A stretch of DNA of 34,092 nt. Origin: an uncultured Saccharophagus sp. (GTDB taxonomy: Bacteria > Pseudomonadota > Gammaproteobacteria > Pseudomonadales > Cellvibrionaceae). How positions within the stretch are numbered: position 1 is the first letter of the stretch; the number at the start of each line of letters is the position of its first letter. The stretch spans positions 1-34,092 of the forward strand of contig CAKZUG010000075.1 in NCBI GenBank assembly GCA_937920545.1, in the 5' to 3' direction. This document shows positions 1-9,124 of this stretch, one piece after another. The notes beneath the pieces are model-generated. The model saw only the letters and a program-made list of their open reading frames with translations, had not been told where the DNA came from and did not search any database. A program made the position numbers and the translations under genes.

Positions 1-130
1 TATGAGTAAGGCGCGATCATATCAAAACAAGGGCGCAGATAAAATAAAGGAATCGATTTAATGGGGCGCTTGTATAGCGTGGTAGAAAAACCAGTATGAG
101 AGTGATGAATACAAGCAAATAATACAAAAA
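1..130. other. Left-edge stretch with no assignable gene
   Basis: No gene can be supported here. One plus-strand frame is open from base 2 to a TAA at 59-61, giving a possible 19-residue tail, and a 12-codon ATG frame starts at 61. Neither has recognisable sequence. If a plus-strand gene ends here, the hairpin at 131-160 would also terminate it. Confidence 0.3.
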
Positions 131-166
131 AGCCACTGCACACATAAGTGTGCAGTGGCTTTTTAG
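126..166. terminator. Bidirectional rho-independent terminator downstream of deaD
   Basis: A perfect 13-bp stem (131-143 with 148-160) closes on an ATAA loop. A-rich sequence lies on the left and a T run on the right, so it can terminate transcripts on either strand. It lies about 45 bases past the stop of the minus-strand helicase gene and would end that transcript. Confidence 0.85.
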
Positions 167-207
167 AGCGCTAGTTAATACGTTATTTAGCGATGTGCTA
201 AACCGTA

Positions 208-2076
208 TTATTCAGAAGCAGCGGGGCGTTTCTTAACACTGCTTTCGCCGCCGTTAGATTTGCCTTTTTTCTTGTTGTAAGCGGGTTTGTCTCCATCGCT
301 TTTACGTGGTTTTTTGCGGTAGCTTTTATCGCTGTTACCGCCACCACCGCCTGCGCCTAATTTAGATATACGGAGTTGCTTTTGGCATACCCATACTTTA
401 TCCAGCGTTTTAATAGCGTCGTCTGTAGTGGTGTTAGGTAGATCAACAGTGCTGTAGTTATCGTGCAATTTGATATGCCCAATAAATTTGCTGCTAATGT
501 TAGCTTCGTTAGCGATAGCGCCTACAATATCGCCAGGGCGTACACCGTCATCACGGCCGACTTCAATACGGAAAGTCTGCATGTTTTCGTCGCCGCCTTT
601 GCTGCCACGATCACGTCTTGGGCGCTCTTCGCGTCCGCCACGTTCGCCGCCACGCTCGCGCCCACGACCCCTGTCACGTCCACGACCTCTATCGCGTCCG
701 CCATCATCGTCACGCTGCGTGCGCTCGCGAATTTCACGCTCTGGCTTATCTGTTAATAAAAGCGGTTGGTCACCTTGGCTCAATAAGGCGAGGGCGGCAG
801 CAATATCGGCTGGATCAATTTCGTTATCGTGGGTAATTTCTGTCACGATTTTACGGAATGCTTCTATACCGGGTTTTTGTGCTGCTTCGATTACTTTTTG
901 CTTGAATTTGTCAATACGCAGATTGTTAAGATCTTGCGTGCTTGGCATTTTCATATGCTCGATAGGTTTGCGTGTTGCGCGCTCAATACTGCGTAGCATG
1001 CGCATTTCGCGTGGTGCAACAAATAAGATAGCATCACCAGTACGACCAGCGCGGCCAGTACGACCAATACGGTGTACATACGCTTCTGTATCGTAAGGGA
1101 TGTCGTAGTTAAGTACGTGACTGATACGTTCAACGTCAAGGCCACGTGCCGCTACATCGGTCGCAACCAAAATATCAATTTGGCCTTTTTTGAGCTTTTC
1201 TACCGTGCGCTCACGAATATTTTGCGAGATATCACCGTTAAGCGCAGCACTTGAATAGCCGCGTGCAGCGAGTTTCTCGGCCAGCTCAGTTGTTGTGGTT
1301 TTTGTACGCACAAAGATGATCATCGCGTCGAATTCTTCTGATTCTAAAATACGCGTAGTTGCATCTAGCTTGTGATGACCGCTCACACCCCAGTAGCGCT
1401 GTCTAATGGTGCTCGCTGTGGTGGTTTTTTGTTCAATTTTGATATGTGCAGGGTCGTTAAGGTATTTGTTGGCTACCTTGGCGATTTCACGCGGCATCGT
1501 TGCCGAGAAGAGCGCGATTTGGCGTGTGTCTGGCGTATGTGATAATACCCATTCAACATCGTCAATAAAGCCCATGCGTAACATTTCGTCGGCTTCATCT
1601 AAAACAAGGTGAGTTAGGTTGTCGAGCTTTAATGTGCCTTTACGCATGTGATCCATCACGCGGCCGGGTGTACCCACAACAACTTGTGCGCCACGGCGTA
1701 AACCACGAATTTGCTGATCGTAGCTTTGGCCACCGTAAATAGGCTGAATGTGAAAGCCTTTCATGTGGTTGGCATACGATTGGAACGCCTCAGCCACTTG
1801 AATAGCAAGTTCACGCGTGGGTGCAAGTACCAGCACTTGTGGATGCTTCGATTTTACATCGATGTTGTTAAGAATAGGTAAGGCAAAAGCGGCCGTTTTA
1901 CCCGTACCGGTTTGGGCTTGACCCAAAATATCGCGACCTTCTAAAAGGTGCGGGATGCTTTTTTCTTGGATAGGAGACGGTTTTTCGTAACCTATATCGC
2001 TAAGTGCTTTAAGGATATCTTTATTTAGGCCAAGGTCGCTAAACGTTGGGCCTGATTCAACTGTTGTATCGGTCAT
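208..2076 (-). CDS. deaD: ATP-dependent DEAD-box RNA helicase DeaD/CsdA
   Basis: Cytoplasmic RNA helicase of the DeaD/CsdA type, which unwinds RNA during ribosome assembly and mRNA decay, especially in the cold. Visible motifs are the Q motif near residues 30-37, Walker A AQTGTGKT (54-61), PTREL (86-90), TPGR (about 136-139), DEAD (160-163), SAT (191-193) and HRIGRTGRAGR (335-345). An Arg/Gly/Asp-rich linker (about 455-495) leads to a DbpA-type RNA-binding domain (about 500-572) and a basic tail. Length (622 residues) and layout fit DeaD rather than the shorter RhlB, RhlE or SrmB. The start has an AGGA-type ribosome site, a good promoter lies about 95 bases upstream, and a strong terminator follows. 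The gene is monocistronic. Confidence 0.96.
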   Translation of the reverse strand: MTDTTVESGPTFSDLGLNKDILKALSDIGYEKPSPIQEKSIPHLLEGRDILGQAQTGTGKTAAFALPILNNIDVKSKHPQVLVLAPTRELAIQVAEAFQSYANHMKGFHIQPIYGGQSYDQQIRGLRRGAQVVVGTPGRVMDHMRKGTLKLDNLTHLVLDEADEMLRMGFIDDVEWVLSHTPDTRQIALFSATMPREIAKVANKYLNDPAHIKIEQKTTTASTIRQRYWGVSGHHKLDATTRILESEEFDAMIIFVRTKTTTTELAEKLAARGYSSAALNGDISQNIRERTVEKLKKGQIDILVATDVAARGLDVERISHVLNYDIPYDTEAYVHRIGRTGRAGRTGDAILFVAPREMRMLRSIERATRKPIEHMKMPSTQDLNNLRIDKFKQKVIEAAQKPGIEAFRKIVTEITHDNEIDPADIAAALALLSQGDQPLLLTDKPEREIRERTQRDDDGGRDRGRGRDRGRGRERGGERGGREERPRRDRGSKGGDENMQTFRIEVGRDDGVRPGDIVGAIANEANISSKFIGHIKLHDNYSTVDLPNTTTDDAIKTLDKVWVCQKQLRISKLGAGGGGGNSDKSYRKKPRKSDGDKPAYNKKKGKSNGGESSVKKRPAASE

Positions 2077-2170
2077 TCATAATTCCTGATAATGGTGAGC
2101 TTGCCACGTTACCTTCTTATGAATGAGAAATAACGAAAAGCGAGCTTGAATACGCTAAAAAAGCGGCACT

Positions 2171-2199
2171 ATTATATAGATAATGGCGTCGGTTGTCTT
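2171..2199 (-). promoter_or_regulatory. Predicted sigma70-type promoter of deaD
   Basis: Read on the minus strand, a perfect TATAAT (2171-2176) lies 17 bp from an AAGACA -35-like element (2194-2199, four of six consensus bases). Transcription would start near 2164 and leave a leader of roughly 85-90 bases before the helicase ATG. E. coli deaD/csdA also has a long leader, so post-transcriptional control is plausible but not shown. Confidence 0.5.
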
Positions 2200-2585
2200 T
2201 TTTTTGATCAGCGGTGTGGTGGTATAAATAAGTAAAAAAAGGTTAAAACAAGTGAAGTGTGTATAAAACACAGGTTTTGGGTTGTTCGTACATATTAGGC
2301 GCGCATTGTAGGCGTTATTATGAGTAAATACTACCCACAATAGTCAAAAAGATCGGCTTATTCTGGCTTAATTTGGCAATTACGGTGGTTTAGGCTTGGC
2401 GTTTAACGCCTCATTTGTATTAAGTGATGTATTCTTAGTGGACGGCTATTCTATCGACTTAAAATGGTATAGCGTGATTTCTGTGTATTTGGGTATGATG
2501 TGCGCGATAAGTTCGCGGTGCTGTAGGCGCTACTTTTTTGTTGGCGCTTGATCTTAATTAGAAAAAGAAACAAGAAGGATAATGT
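2200..2585. other. Divergent intergenic region between deaD and the yaiI-like gene
   Basis: AT-rich DNA upstream of two divergent genes. I see no coding frame with recognisable content. A short GGCG/CGCC hairpin lies at 2398-2410. A TATGAT at 2494-2499 could be a -10 for the plus-strand gene but lacks a convincing -35. Confidence 0.35.
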
Positions 2586-3038
2586 ATGACTATTTGGGTT
2601 GATGCCGATGCGTGCCCTATTATGATCAAAGAGGTCATTTGTAAGGCGGCCACAAATCGTAAAATCCCGACGTATTTTGTGGCGAATCAATTTACACGTT
2701 TACCGCCATCGCCATTTTTGCATGCACATGTGGTGACATCGGGTTTTGATGAGGCAGATAATTATATTGTCGAGCAGGTCGAGGCGGGTGATGTGATTAT
2801 CACGGCCGATATCCCGCTGGCGGACGAAGCTATTACGAAGGGCGGCGCTGTTATTAGTCCGCGTGGTGAAATACTCACGCACGATAATATTAAACCGCGT
2901 TTAAATATGCGTGATTTTCTAGATCAGATGCGAGCGAGTGGCGAGCATACTGGCGGTCAAAGGCCAATGAATGCCACCGATAAGCAGCGTTTTGCCAATA
3001 TGCTGGATAAGACGTTAACAAAAATGCGCCGCGTGTAA
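2586..3038 (+). CDS. yaiI: YaiI/YqxD family protein (UPF0178, DUF188)
   Basis: 150 residues, the usual length of this widespread small cytoplasmic family, whose molecular function is not established to my knowledge. The N-terminal WVDADACP motif (residues 4-11) with clustered Asp and Cys is diagnostic and recalls the acidic active sites of PIN/NYN-type nucleases, which is only an analogy. The C-terminal half carries a conserved SPRGE segment and an RPMNATDKQRF stretch. An AAGGAT ribosome site precedes the ATG. It is convergent with the next gene and not in an operon. Confidence 0.9.
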   Translation: MTIWVDADACPIMIKEVICKAATNRKIPTYFVANQFTRLPPSPFLHAHVVTSGFDEADNYIVEQVEAGDVIITADIPLADEAITKGGAVISPRGEILTHDNIKPRLNMRDFLDQMRASGEHTGGQRPMNATDKQRFANMLDKTLTKMRRV

Positions 3039-3042
3039 AGCC

Positions 3043-3075
3043 CGCCCCAGCTACTCGTTAGTGTATTCCGGGGCG
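3043..3075. terminator. Weak GC-rich hairpin between convergent genes
   Basis: A 6-bp CGCCCC/GGGGCG stem (3043-3048 with 3070-3075) lies in the 42-bp gap between two convergent genes. There is no T tract on either side, so its terminator role is uncertain. Confidence 0.3.
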
Positions 3076-3080
3076 TGTCA

Positions 3081-4514
3081 TTAGTTGGCGTGCTCATCTA
3101 GGCGGCAGTGAATGTTTTGCCTAAATAAATTGCGCTCTTGTATTGTTTTAGCCACAACCTTGGGGACCATTTGTTCCCATCCCGCTTCATTGTTAACTAT
3201 TTGACTCAGCACATCATCAGAAAATATCGAGAGATACGCTGCGTTGTAGTGGTTAATCTGTGAAATACAGCCGCGCATCACCAGATACTCAAACAGTGGT
3301 TTGTGTTTGGCCTCGATAGTGAGGTTGTCGACTTTAAGCATTTCTTGTGTTTCTGGGTTTTTATAAGGGTAGATATACAGCTTAACGTTGTTTTTAAATA
3401 GACGGCCAAAGCCCTCTAAAATACCGCCCTGTAAGTGATCGTAGTAATGCTCTTGGAATATTTCTTTTAAGCTAAGCGCGCCCATCGTCATGCCAATGCG
3501 TCTGCGCGTGTAGCGTGCTAGGTAAGCCGCTAAACGGTAATGCTCGGGGAAATCCGATATAAGCACTGCGTGCCCAGTCGCTTCAAGTGCCTCGGCTCGG
3601 CTTAAAAAGTCATTAAGGTCAATACCGTCTTCGTGGTCGGTATTGAGGTTGTGCATGGTAATTTCCATTAGGGCAAGTGTTTCGCCCTGTTCAATATCGT
3701 CTTCGTCTTCAAATTCGGTCAATGCGGCTTCTAGCATATCGATATTTAGGTTGGTGACGGGGCGAAAGCGCCCGCGCTCGACCAAAACAGGACGTTTGCG
3801 TAAGTATTCTGAAGGTTGTAAAACTGTGCCGTCGGCGGCGAACATGGCTGCGCCCGATAAGCCTAGTTGCACCAGTTTTAAGCTTGCGACGCGATTATCT
3901 ACATCGGCAAAAGCGGCGCCCGAAAAATCGACCATGTCTATTTCTAGGCGGTTTGTGTTGAGGCCGTCTAAGAGTGATTCTATTAGTGTGTGTGGTTTCT
4001 CGCTTAAATAGCAGGCACCATAAATTAAGTTAACGCCAACAATGCCTAGCGCCTCTTGCTGTAATGCATTTTCGTTATCGAGCATGCGTACATGGATCAC
4101 AATGTCACTAGGGGCGGCACCGGGTTCGTGCTGAAAGCGGATGCCCAGCCAGCCGTGGCATTCATTGGTGCCGTGATAGTTGCGTGCTGATACGGTATCG
4201 GCAAACGAAAAGAAGGCAGTGGAATCTCCGCGGTCTGCGCTTAAGCGCTCGAGCGTAAGATCGTATTCGTAGCGTACCATCGAGTCAAGCCTATCCCGAC
4301 ATACATAGCGTGGACATTTCCCGTAAATTGCATCGCTGACTTTCATGTCGTAAGCCGAGATGCTTTTGGCGATAGTGCCCGCCGCGCCGCCCGCCTGAAA
4401 AAACCACCTAACGACTTCCTGCCCTGCGCCTATTTCGGCAAAGCTGCCGTAGCGCTCGTCATCTAGGTTCACTTCTAATGCTTTACTGCGGGGAAGTGTG
4501 GGGTGTTTTTTCAT
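3081..4514 (-). CDS. Conserved protein of unknown function (477 aa)
   Basis: I cannot assign a function. The protein has no signal peptide and no membrane segment, so it is probably a soluble cytoplasmic enzyme or scaffold. Conserved-looking stretches include the N-terminal GSFAEIGAGQEVVRWFFQ (about residues 23-40), an AYDMKVSDAIYG motif (about 53-64), a CHGWLGIRFQ segment (about 118-127) followed by HVRMLD, and a VGVNLIYGACY segment (about 158-168). The second half is rich in Leu, Asp and Glu. I recall homologues of similar length in many environmental bacteria under inconsistent names, but cannot verify this. The start has an AGAGG ribosome site 6 bases upstream. The gene stands alone, and about 190 bp separates it from the DTW gene on the same strand. 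Confidence 0.75.
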   Translation of the reverse strand: MKKHPTLPRSKALEVNLDDERYGSFAEIGAGQEVVRWFFQAGGAAGTIAKSISAYDMKVSDAIYGKCPRYVCRDRLDSMVRYEYDLTLERLSADRGDSTAFFSFADTVSARNYHGTNECHGWLGIRFQHEPGAAPSDIVIHVRMLDNENALQQEALGIVGVNLIYGACYLSEKPHTLIESLLDGLNTNRLEIDMVDFSGAAFADVDNRVASLKLVQLGLSGAAMFAADGTVLQPSEYLRKRPVLVERGRFRPVTNLNIDMLEAALTEFEDEDDIEQGETLALMEITMHNLNTDHEDGIDLNDFLSRAEALEATGHAVLISDFPEHYRLAAYLARYTRRRIGMTMGALSLKEIFQEHYYDHLQGGILEGFGRLFKNNVKLYIYPYKNPETQEMLKVDNLTIEAKHKPLFEYLVMRGCISQINHYNAAYLSIFSDDVLSQIVNNEAGWEQMVPKVVAKTIQERNLFRQNIHCRLDEHAN

Positions 4515-4704
4515 GGTTGCCTCTGTGTCAGTTGAGAAGTGGGTTATGATTTAGCGCGTCTGACGCTTTCATACTTTGTCGGGTCGAGCCTGCTGTGATT
4601 CTTAATGTGCTTACCTATATGTTACCGCGTTGTGATTTGTTTAGCTTGTTAAATGTACCTAAATACATCTGGGGTTTTTATCGGGTGCGCGCCTTTTTTG
4701 ATGT

Positions 4705-5502
4705 TTACCTGTCACGTCTGTGAGCAAGAAGGTGTTCGTGAGCGGCTGTTATGCTGGGTGTGGTATTTTTGCGAACAGACACGTAATGCTGATTAAAAAC
4801 ATCAAAATACATCTCAAGTAGTTTAGCGCTTTTTTCGTCACCTGCGGCTATTAAACATAATACGGCAGCCTGTGCTGTGGCCAGTTGATTATTTTGGGGG
4901 GCTTTGCGTACGGCATATTTGCCTGTGTAGCCTAAGGTGCTAGGGAGTGAGTAGCACGGCACTTTATCTAGCCAGCGGCTGAGCCTCACCATGCGTGAGC
5001 TTTGTCGCCATGTGCCATCGAGCAAAATGAAAGTGAGCTTCTTTTGATTTTGTGAGCCGTTGGGCGATGCGCTGCATTTTGGTAAGGCTGACGTAAAGCG
5101 AGAGAGATCGTCATCTGGTTTTGGGGTTTCGGGTTTAGGAAAAAGGATGTAGCAGTCGCGTGTTGGGTCGTTAAGCATGGCCAGTAACGCCGTATCAGGC
5201 TCGGTGCGATGCCAGCAAAAGGCGTAGGTTTGGTGGTTAAATGTACTCGCGATTAGGCGGCCAGTATTGGTGGGCTTGAACACTTCATCGCTGTGCATTA
5301 ATAAAATAAAATCGCATACGCTGCTTGCTTTAGGCGCGTAGCTGCAAATACATGTTCTCTCGCTTAGTTGGCACTGCTCGCAACGTATAACGGAAATTCC
5401 GCGTGCTTTAAATAGACGTTTAGATTGTGCTTTTTGTTTGGCAAGTAACTCAGTAAAGGCATTGCTTGCTGCTGAGATGGCTGGCTTGCATTGTGTCGTC
5501 AT
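4705..5502 (-). CDS. tapT: DTW-domain tRNA-uridine aminocarboxypropyltransferase (TapT-like)
   Basis: Member of the DTW (TDD) superfamily. E. coli TapT (YfiP) transfers the aminocarboxypropyl group of S-adenosylmethionine to U47 of tRNA to make acp3U. Evidence is the LDGTW catalytic-type motif, a cysteine cluster CxxC-x6-CxC near residues 41-53 that probably binds zinc, and a conserved YAVRKAP segment in the C-terminal half. The frame extends upstream to an ATG at 5580, but that ATG has no ribosome site. The ATG at 5502 has an AAGAG-type site and gives 265 residues, nearer the usual 230-260, so I chose it. The gene is isolated and divergent from the chemoreceptor gene. Confidence 0.85.
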   Translation of the reverse strand: MTTQCKPAISAASNAFTELLAKQKAQSKRLFKARGISVIRCEQCQLSERTCICSYAPKASSVCDFILLMHSDEVFKPTNTGRLIASTFNHQTYAFCWHRTEPDTALLAMLNDPTRDCYILFPKPETPKPDDDLSRFTSALPKCSASPNGSQNQKKLTFILLDGTWRQSSRMVRLSRWLDKVPCYSLPSTLGYTGKYAVRKAPQNNQLATAQAAVLCLIAAGDEKSAKLLEMYFDVFNQHYVSVRKNTTPSITAAHEHLLAHRRDR

Positions 5503-5837
5503 TTGTACGCTCTTTTTTAAGTGCTGATCATTGATAGTGTTGATTCTGATGTTAGCGGTGAGGCTGATTCTAGCGTACATATTGCTATTAAAGTGTTTGT
5601 CCTTTGTTTATGTGGCATTAAAGCTCTATGTTGGGCGTGCCGTATCAGTAATTGCTCTGTTTTTGTTTGTTTGGATCTACCTTTGTTTTTATTCTCTTTG
5701 GTCGTCTATGCTTTGTGTAGGCGGTGCCTTTAATGTATGTCGAGTGGCTTTTAATCTGTTAGTGGGTTTTTTAACATGTGCCTGGTGTAGATTAGGGTTA
5801 CCCAAAGGTGTTCAGATGTAATTATTGGGGTGGGTGT
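5503..5837. other. T/G-rich divergent intergenic region
   Basis: This separates the minus-strand DTW gene from the plus-strand chemoreceptor gene. The plus strand is strikingly rich in T and G, so its open frames translate into low-complexity hydrophobic sequence that I regard as an artefact of composition. I find no convincing sigma70, sigma28 or sigma54 promoter, no terminator and no repeat. Confidence 0.4.
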
Positions 5838-7454
5838 ATGACAGTGTTTTGGGCGAAGGTTTCTATTGGCAAGCGGTTGTTGCTGTGCTTTGGGTTTTTG
5901 GTTTGTTTGTTGGTGGGTGTATTATTTTTGGGTGGGCAAGGTGTAAATACATTATCTGCGCAAAATAACCGAATAGTCAACGACGAGATTCCGCAGTTTT
6001 TAAAGGTGGCTGATTTAAAAGGTTATGCTGAAGAGGCTGTTATTAGTTTGCTCCTGCTTTTATCAACTCAGGAGCGCAATAAGCGTATACCTCTTTATGC
6101 CGCTATGGATAAAAGTAATCGTCAGATCGATGCAACGATACAGTCGTTTGAACAAAGTCAGAGCGTGTATATTGGCGAACGCTTTACTGCTGCACGAGGA
6201 GCGTCCCGGGATGCATTTAATGAAACTGTAGAGTTGCTAGAGCTTGATTCTCAGGCTGCGTTGTCGCAATTTAACGAGACGACCAAGCCTACTTTAATGG
6301 CGTTCTTAAGCGAAGTGGAGTTTGTTGCCTCTCAAAAGCGCGAAATGCTTATTGATGAGCAGGTGGCGGCATCTGATCAGGCAAATGCTATGCAGTTTTG
6401 GTCGTTACTGTTAGGCGGGGTTGGTGTACTGTTTGTGGGTGTGTTTGTTGGTCTGGTGGTTAAAAGTATTACTGTACCTCTTAAGCGTGCGGTTGATATT
6501 GCTCGGCGCATTGCTGCGGGTGATCTATCATCCCCTCCGGATCCTGTTGGGCGCGATGAGGTCGCGAGTTTGATGTCGGCCTTTTGTGGTATGTGCGCTG
6601 GGCTACAGACGCAGATGTTGCTTATTCAGCATAATGCGCGCACGGTTAAAGGTATTGCATCTGATTTGGTTAATCCTGTGTCTGTTGTGCATGCAGGGTC
6701 ATCTGATCAGAGCGAGGCTGTTGAGCGTGTAAGTGCCCATATGGCGGTGTTTAGTCGTGATTCCGACGAGGTGAGTGCTATTAGTTTACGCGCACGCGAG
6801 CAAAGTAAGGAGGCGCGTGAGCTGGCAGTTAGCGGTAAATCCTTGATTGATAATGTGACTCAGGAGTTCGATAAAATATCGCAAACAATTGCTCACTCTG
6901 CTGGCGCAGTGACTACCTTAAGTGAAAGTGCTGCATCAGTGAGAGTCTTAGTGACAACGGTGCGTGAAATTGCTGAGCAGACAAATTTACTGGCTCTTAA
7001 TGCGGCCATTGAGGCGGCAAGGGCTGGTGAGGCGGGTAGGGGGTTTTCTGTTGTGGCCGATGAGGTACGAGGCTTGGCTAATCGTACTGAGCTTGCAACA
7101 ACGCAAATTAATGACGTTATTGATGCTATGGAAGGTGAGACAGCTTTGGCTGTTGATCAAATCGGGAAGGGTCGTCAAGAGTTGGAGTTGGGCGTTGTGA
7201 TGATTAATCAAATGGTTGAGCCGTTAAATGCACTCAATATCAATGCTGACGACTCTTATAAGGCGCTTGCCCATCTGGGGGGTGTGGTTGAGCAGCAGTC
7301 AAAAGCCAGCACGCATATTAATCAAGAGATTATTCATATTAATAGTCGAGCGGCCGATAATGTTTCGTCGGCTGAATCTGTTAGGCAGATCACCGCAACG
7401 TTAACCTCTATCTCTAATGACCTCGAAAACGTGGTGCAATACTTTAAGGTGTAG
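5838..7454 (+). CDS. Methyl-accepting chemotaxis protein
   Basis: Inner-membrane chemoreceptor that would signal through CheW/CheA. From the chosen start it has TM1 (about residues 13-33), a periplasmic domain of about 150 residues with four-helix-bundle character, TM2 (about 188-208), a HAMP domain (about 209-260) and a long coiled-coil signalling domain. The hairpin-tip signature [21 protein letters not shown] lies near 377-397 and is nearly invariant in the family. The ligand is unknown. The protein ends YFKV without an NWETF-type pentapeptide, so it lacks a tether for CheR/CheB. The frame opens at 5808, but GGGGTGG at 5827-5833 favours the ATG at 5838 (538 residues). No other chemotaxis gene is nearby, so it is an orphan receptor. 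Confidence 0.93.
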   Translation: MTVFWAKVSIGKRLLLCFGFLVCLLVGVLFLGGQGVNTLSAQNNRIVNDEIPQFLKVADLKGYAEEAVISLLLLLSTQERNKRIPLYAAMDKSNRQIDATIQSFEQSQSVYIGERFTAARGASRDAFNETVELLELDSQAALSQFNETTKPTLMAFLSEVEFVASQKREMLIDEQVAASDQANAMQFWSLLLGGVGVLFVGVFVGLVVKSITVPLKRAVDIARRIAAGDLSSPPDPVGRDEVASLMSAFCGMCAGLQTQMLLIQHNARTVKGIASDLVNPVSVVHAGSSDQSEAVERVSAHMAVFSRDSDEVSAISLRAREQSKEARELAVSGKSLIDNVTQEFDKISQTIAHSAGAVTTLSESAASVRVLVTTVREIAEQTNLLALNAAIEAARAGEAGRGFSVVADEVRGLANRTELATTQINDVIDAMEGETALAVDQIGKGRQELELGVVMINQMVEPLNALNINADDSYKALAHLGGVVEQQSKASTHINQEIIHINSRAADNVSSAESVRQITATLTSISNDLENVVQYFKV

Positions 7455-7490
7455 GTCGGCGTCTTTTTGTGCGGTTAGTTTGTCCCTACT

Positions 7491-7532
7491 AAACGGCGCT
7501 TGCTGCAAGGTGTTATTGCAAGCGCCCGTTTT
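7491..7532. terminator. Terminator between convergent genes
   Basis: A perfect 9-bp stem GGCGCTTGC/GCAAGCGCC (7495-7503 with 7518-7526) is followed by CGTTTT on the plus strand. On the minus strand it is followed by GTTTAG. It lies in the 80-bp gap between the convergent chemoreceptor and lipoprotein genes and probably serves both. Confidence 0.65.
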
Positions 7533-7534
7533 GC

Positions 7535-8923
7535 TTAAGGTGCTTGCAGGGCTTTTCTTAATGCGCCGTAGCTTGGTTGCTTACCAATAAAGCGTATTTT
7601 TTGTGCGACCAAGCTATTATTGGTTGGGAGTGTGTTTATGAGTGCGTAAGTTGTGAATGTTTCAGCGACCTCTTCATCTCCTCCTTCTCGTTCGGCGTAC
7701 GATGTAACAAAGTTACCCTCTGTTTTGGGGGATCCGTCGCGCGCATAGTCCTGCGGGTTGCGTGACCTTCTTGGTTCGTTCTTGTCGAACACCTGAGAGA
7801 ATAATTCTGTGGTGCCTGTTGTTAAGTTAATAAGGTGGCCAAATTCATGTACTAATGTCCAGTCAAAATATCCTCTCTTAGCAATTAATGGGTCGCAAGG
7901 CTCACCAGCAGAGTCGGCTAGGTTGGCGTTAATGGCTATGGTGTAGCCTGGTCGACCTAGGTCGCTGTTTTTGCCTGTGCCGTCAAACCAACCGGCACGG
8001 CTGCCGCCCGTGTAAACATTAAATTGAATAAGTTGTGTGCGATATTTAACGGGTATTCGTGTAGCAAATTTTTGCCAGTATTGAAGTGCTATATCGCCAT
8101 AGCGTTGATCGCGCACTAATTTAGAGACAATAGTGTTGCCGCTGACTTCAAATGCTGCACGAATATCGTTGTTGGCGCTTGCAAGTGCTGTACTGTTGGG
8201 GATGTCATCTAAATCTGGCATTGATACTGGTGTGCAGCTCTGAGTGCCTGTTGGTAGGGATGGGTTTTCTTCTGGGGGTGTGGAGGGGGTAGCGTTAGCG
8301 TATTGGATGTCAATATAGTTTAAGTTGATATCTCCCGTCTCAAAATAGACCTGCAATGTTTGTTTTGCGGCTCCAATAGTAATGTCTTCAATAACAACAT
8401 CGTTAAAGCTTTCAAAGCCTTTGGCCGGAATGGTGACTGTTTGTAGGGGGGTGTCGTTTAAATGTATTGATATTCTTCTGGGGCTAGCAGTTTGCGTGCC
8501 CGCAGCGGCCCTCAGAGTGATGTCATAAGTGCTTTGAGCGTTAGTTAGCGTGTCGAATTCTAGCCACTCGCCTTCTGTTACCCACCCGACATAACATATT
8601 CCGTTGTTGTCTTGCGTTTGTGCCATATCGGCCTCGCCAGTAGAGCATTGGCCTTGTGCGTCACCTTCGCGATTGGGGTCTATTTCATAGGCGCGGGTGT
8701 AATCTTGAGCTTGAATTCGCCCAGGAAGATCGAAATCTTGATTGATACCGCCAGCGGGGCCACTGGAGCTACTAGAGCTACTAGAGCTACTAGAACTACT
8801 AGAACTACTAGAACTGCTTATGGTGGATACGGGGCTTGGCTGCATATCAATGTCTATACTGTTGTCACCTGAGCAGGCGGTGAGAATATATAGGTAGCAG
8901 GTTATGATTAAGGGTTTTTTCAT
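7535..8923 (-). CDS. Lipoprotein with poly-Ser linker, CBM6-like domain and HExxH putative metallopeptidase
   Basis: Probable outer-membrane or surface lipoprotein: a lipobox LTAC places the lipidated Cys at residue 17. A run of 19 serines (36-54) is the poly-serine linker typical of marine polysaccharide-degrading Cellvibrionales. A domain at about 65-210 looks like carbohydrate-binding module family 6 (opening GRIQAQDY, then GWVTEGEWLEF, ending NLNYIDIQYA). The C-terminal half has HEFGH (359-363), a zinc metallopeptidase motif, with a later EEVAETFTTYA segment that could supply the third (Glu) zinc ligand. I infer a peptidase anchored to or targeted at polysaccharide, acting on glycoproteins or cell-wall material. 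The peptidase family is not identified. The initiator ATG has only a weak ribosome site. The gene is monocistronic. Confidence 0.78.
   Translation of the reverse strand: MKKPLIITCYLYILTACSGDNSIDIDMQPSPVSTISSSSSSSSSSSSSSSSSSSGPAGGINQDFDLPGRIQAQDYTRAYEIDPNREGDAQGQCSTGEADMAQTQDNNGICYVGWVTEGEWLEFDTLTNAQSTYDITLRAAAGTQTASPRRISIHLNDTPLQTVTIPAKGFESFNDVVIEDITIGAAKQTLQVYFETGDINLNYIDIQYANATPSTPPEENPSLPTGTQSCTPVSMPDLDDIPNSTALASANNDIRAAFEVSGNTIVSKLVRDQRYGDIALQYWQKFATRIPVKYRTQLIQFNVYTGGSRAGWFDGTGKNSDLGRPGYTIAINANLADSAGEPCDPLIAKRGYFDWTLVHEFGHLINLTTGTTELFSQVFDKNEPRRSRNPQDYARDGSPKTEGNFVTSYAEREGGDEEVAETFTTYALINTLPTNNSLVAQKIRFIGKQPSYGALRKALQAP
8762..8815. repeat. Six 9-bp tandem units encoding the poly-Ser linker
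   Basis: Six consecutive 9-bp units of the form ACTRGARCT (three serine codons each on the minus strand). The first has ACTGGAGCT, the next two ACTAGAGCT and the last three ACTAGAACT. Because each unit is a multiple of three, slippage would change linker length without a frameshift. Confidence 0.9.
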
Positions 8924-9124
8924 GTTGTCTTTGCTTTAAAAGTCGTTGTGTTGAGGTTTCTATATTAAGTTAATGCGCCGCATGTTTGTGGTAGTGGCGC
9001 ACAATAATTACATGTGAATATTGTTGTTTGTAAATGCGAAAGCATAGTCTTGTTATTTAAATGAACTAAAACGCGGTCAGTGTAGTCAGTTTAGCCGTTA
9101 GATCGTAGGCGTTTCGCGTCTTTA

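Noticed and set aside
470-1096. Long plus-strand open frame opposite deaD
   Set aside because: Antisense shadow of the helicase with Arg/Pro/Ser-rich low-complexity content.
5588-5614. Possible sigma28 promoter for the chemoreceptor (TAAAGTGT)
   Set aside because: The -35 half matches, but no GCCGATAA-like -10 follows at the right spacing.
5531-5821. A 96-residue hydrophobic open frame that could be a small membrane protein
   Set aside because: It is extremely rich in Leu, Val, Cys and Phe because the DNA is T/G-rich. No ribosome site was seen and the start overlaps the DTW gene's upstream region.
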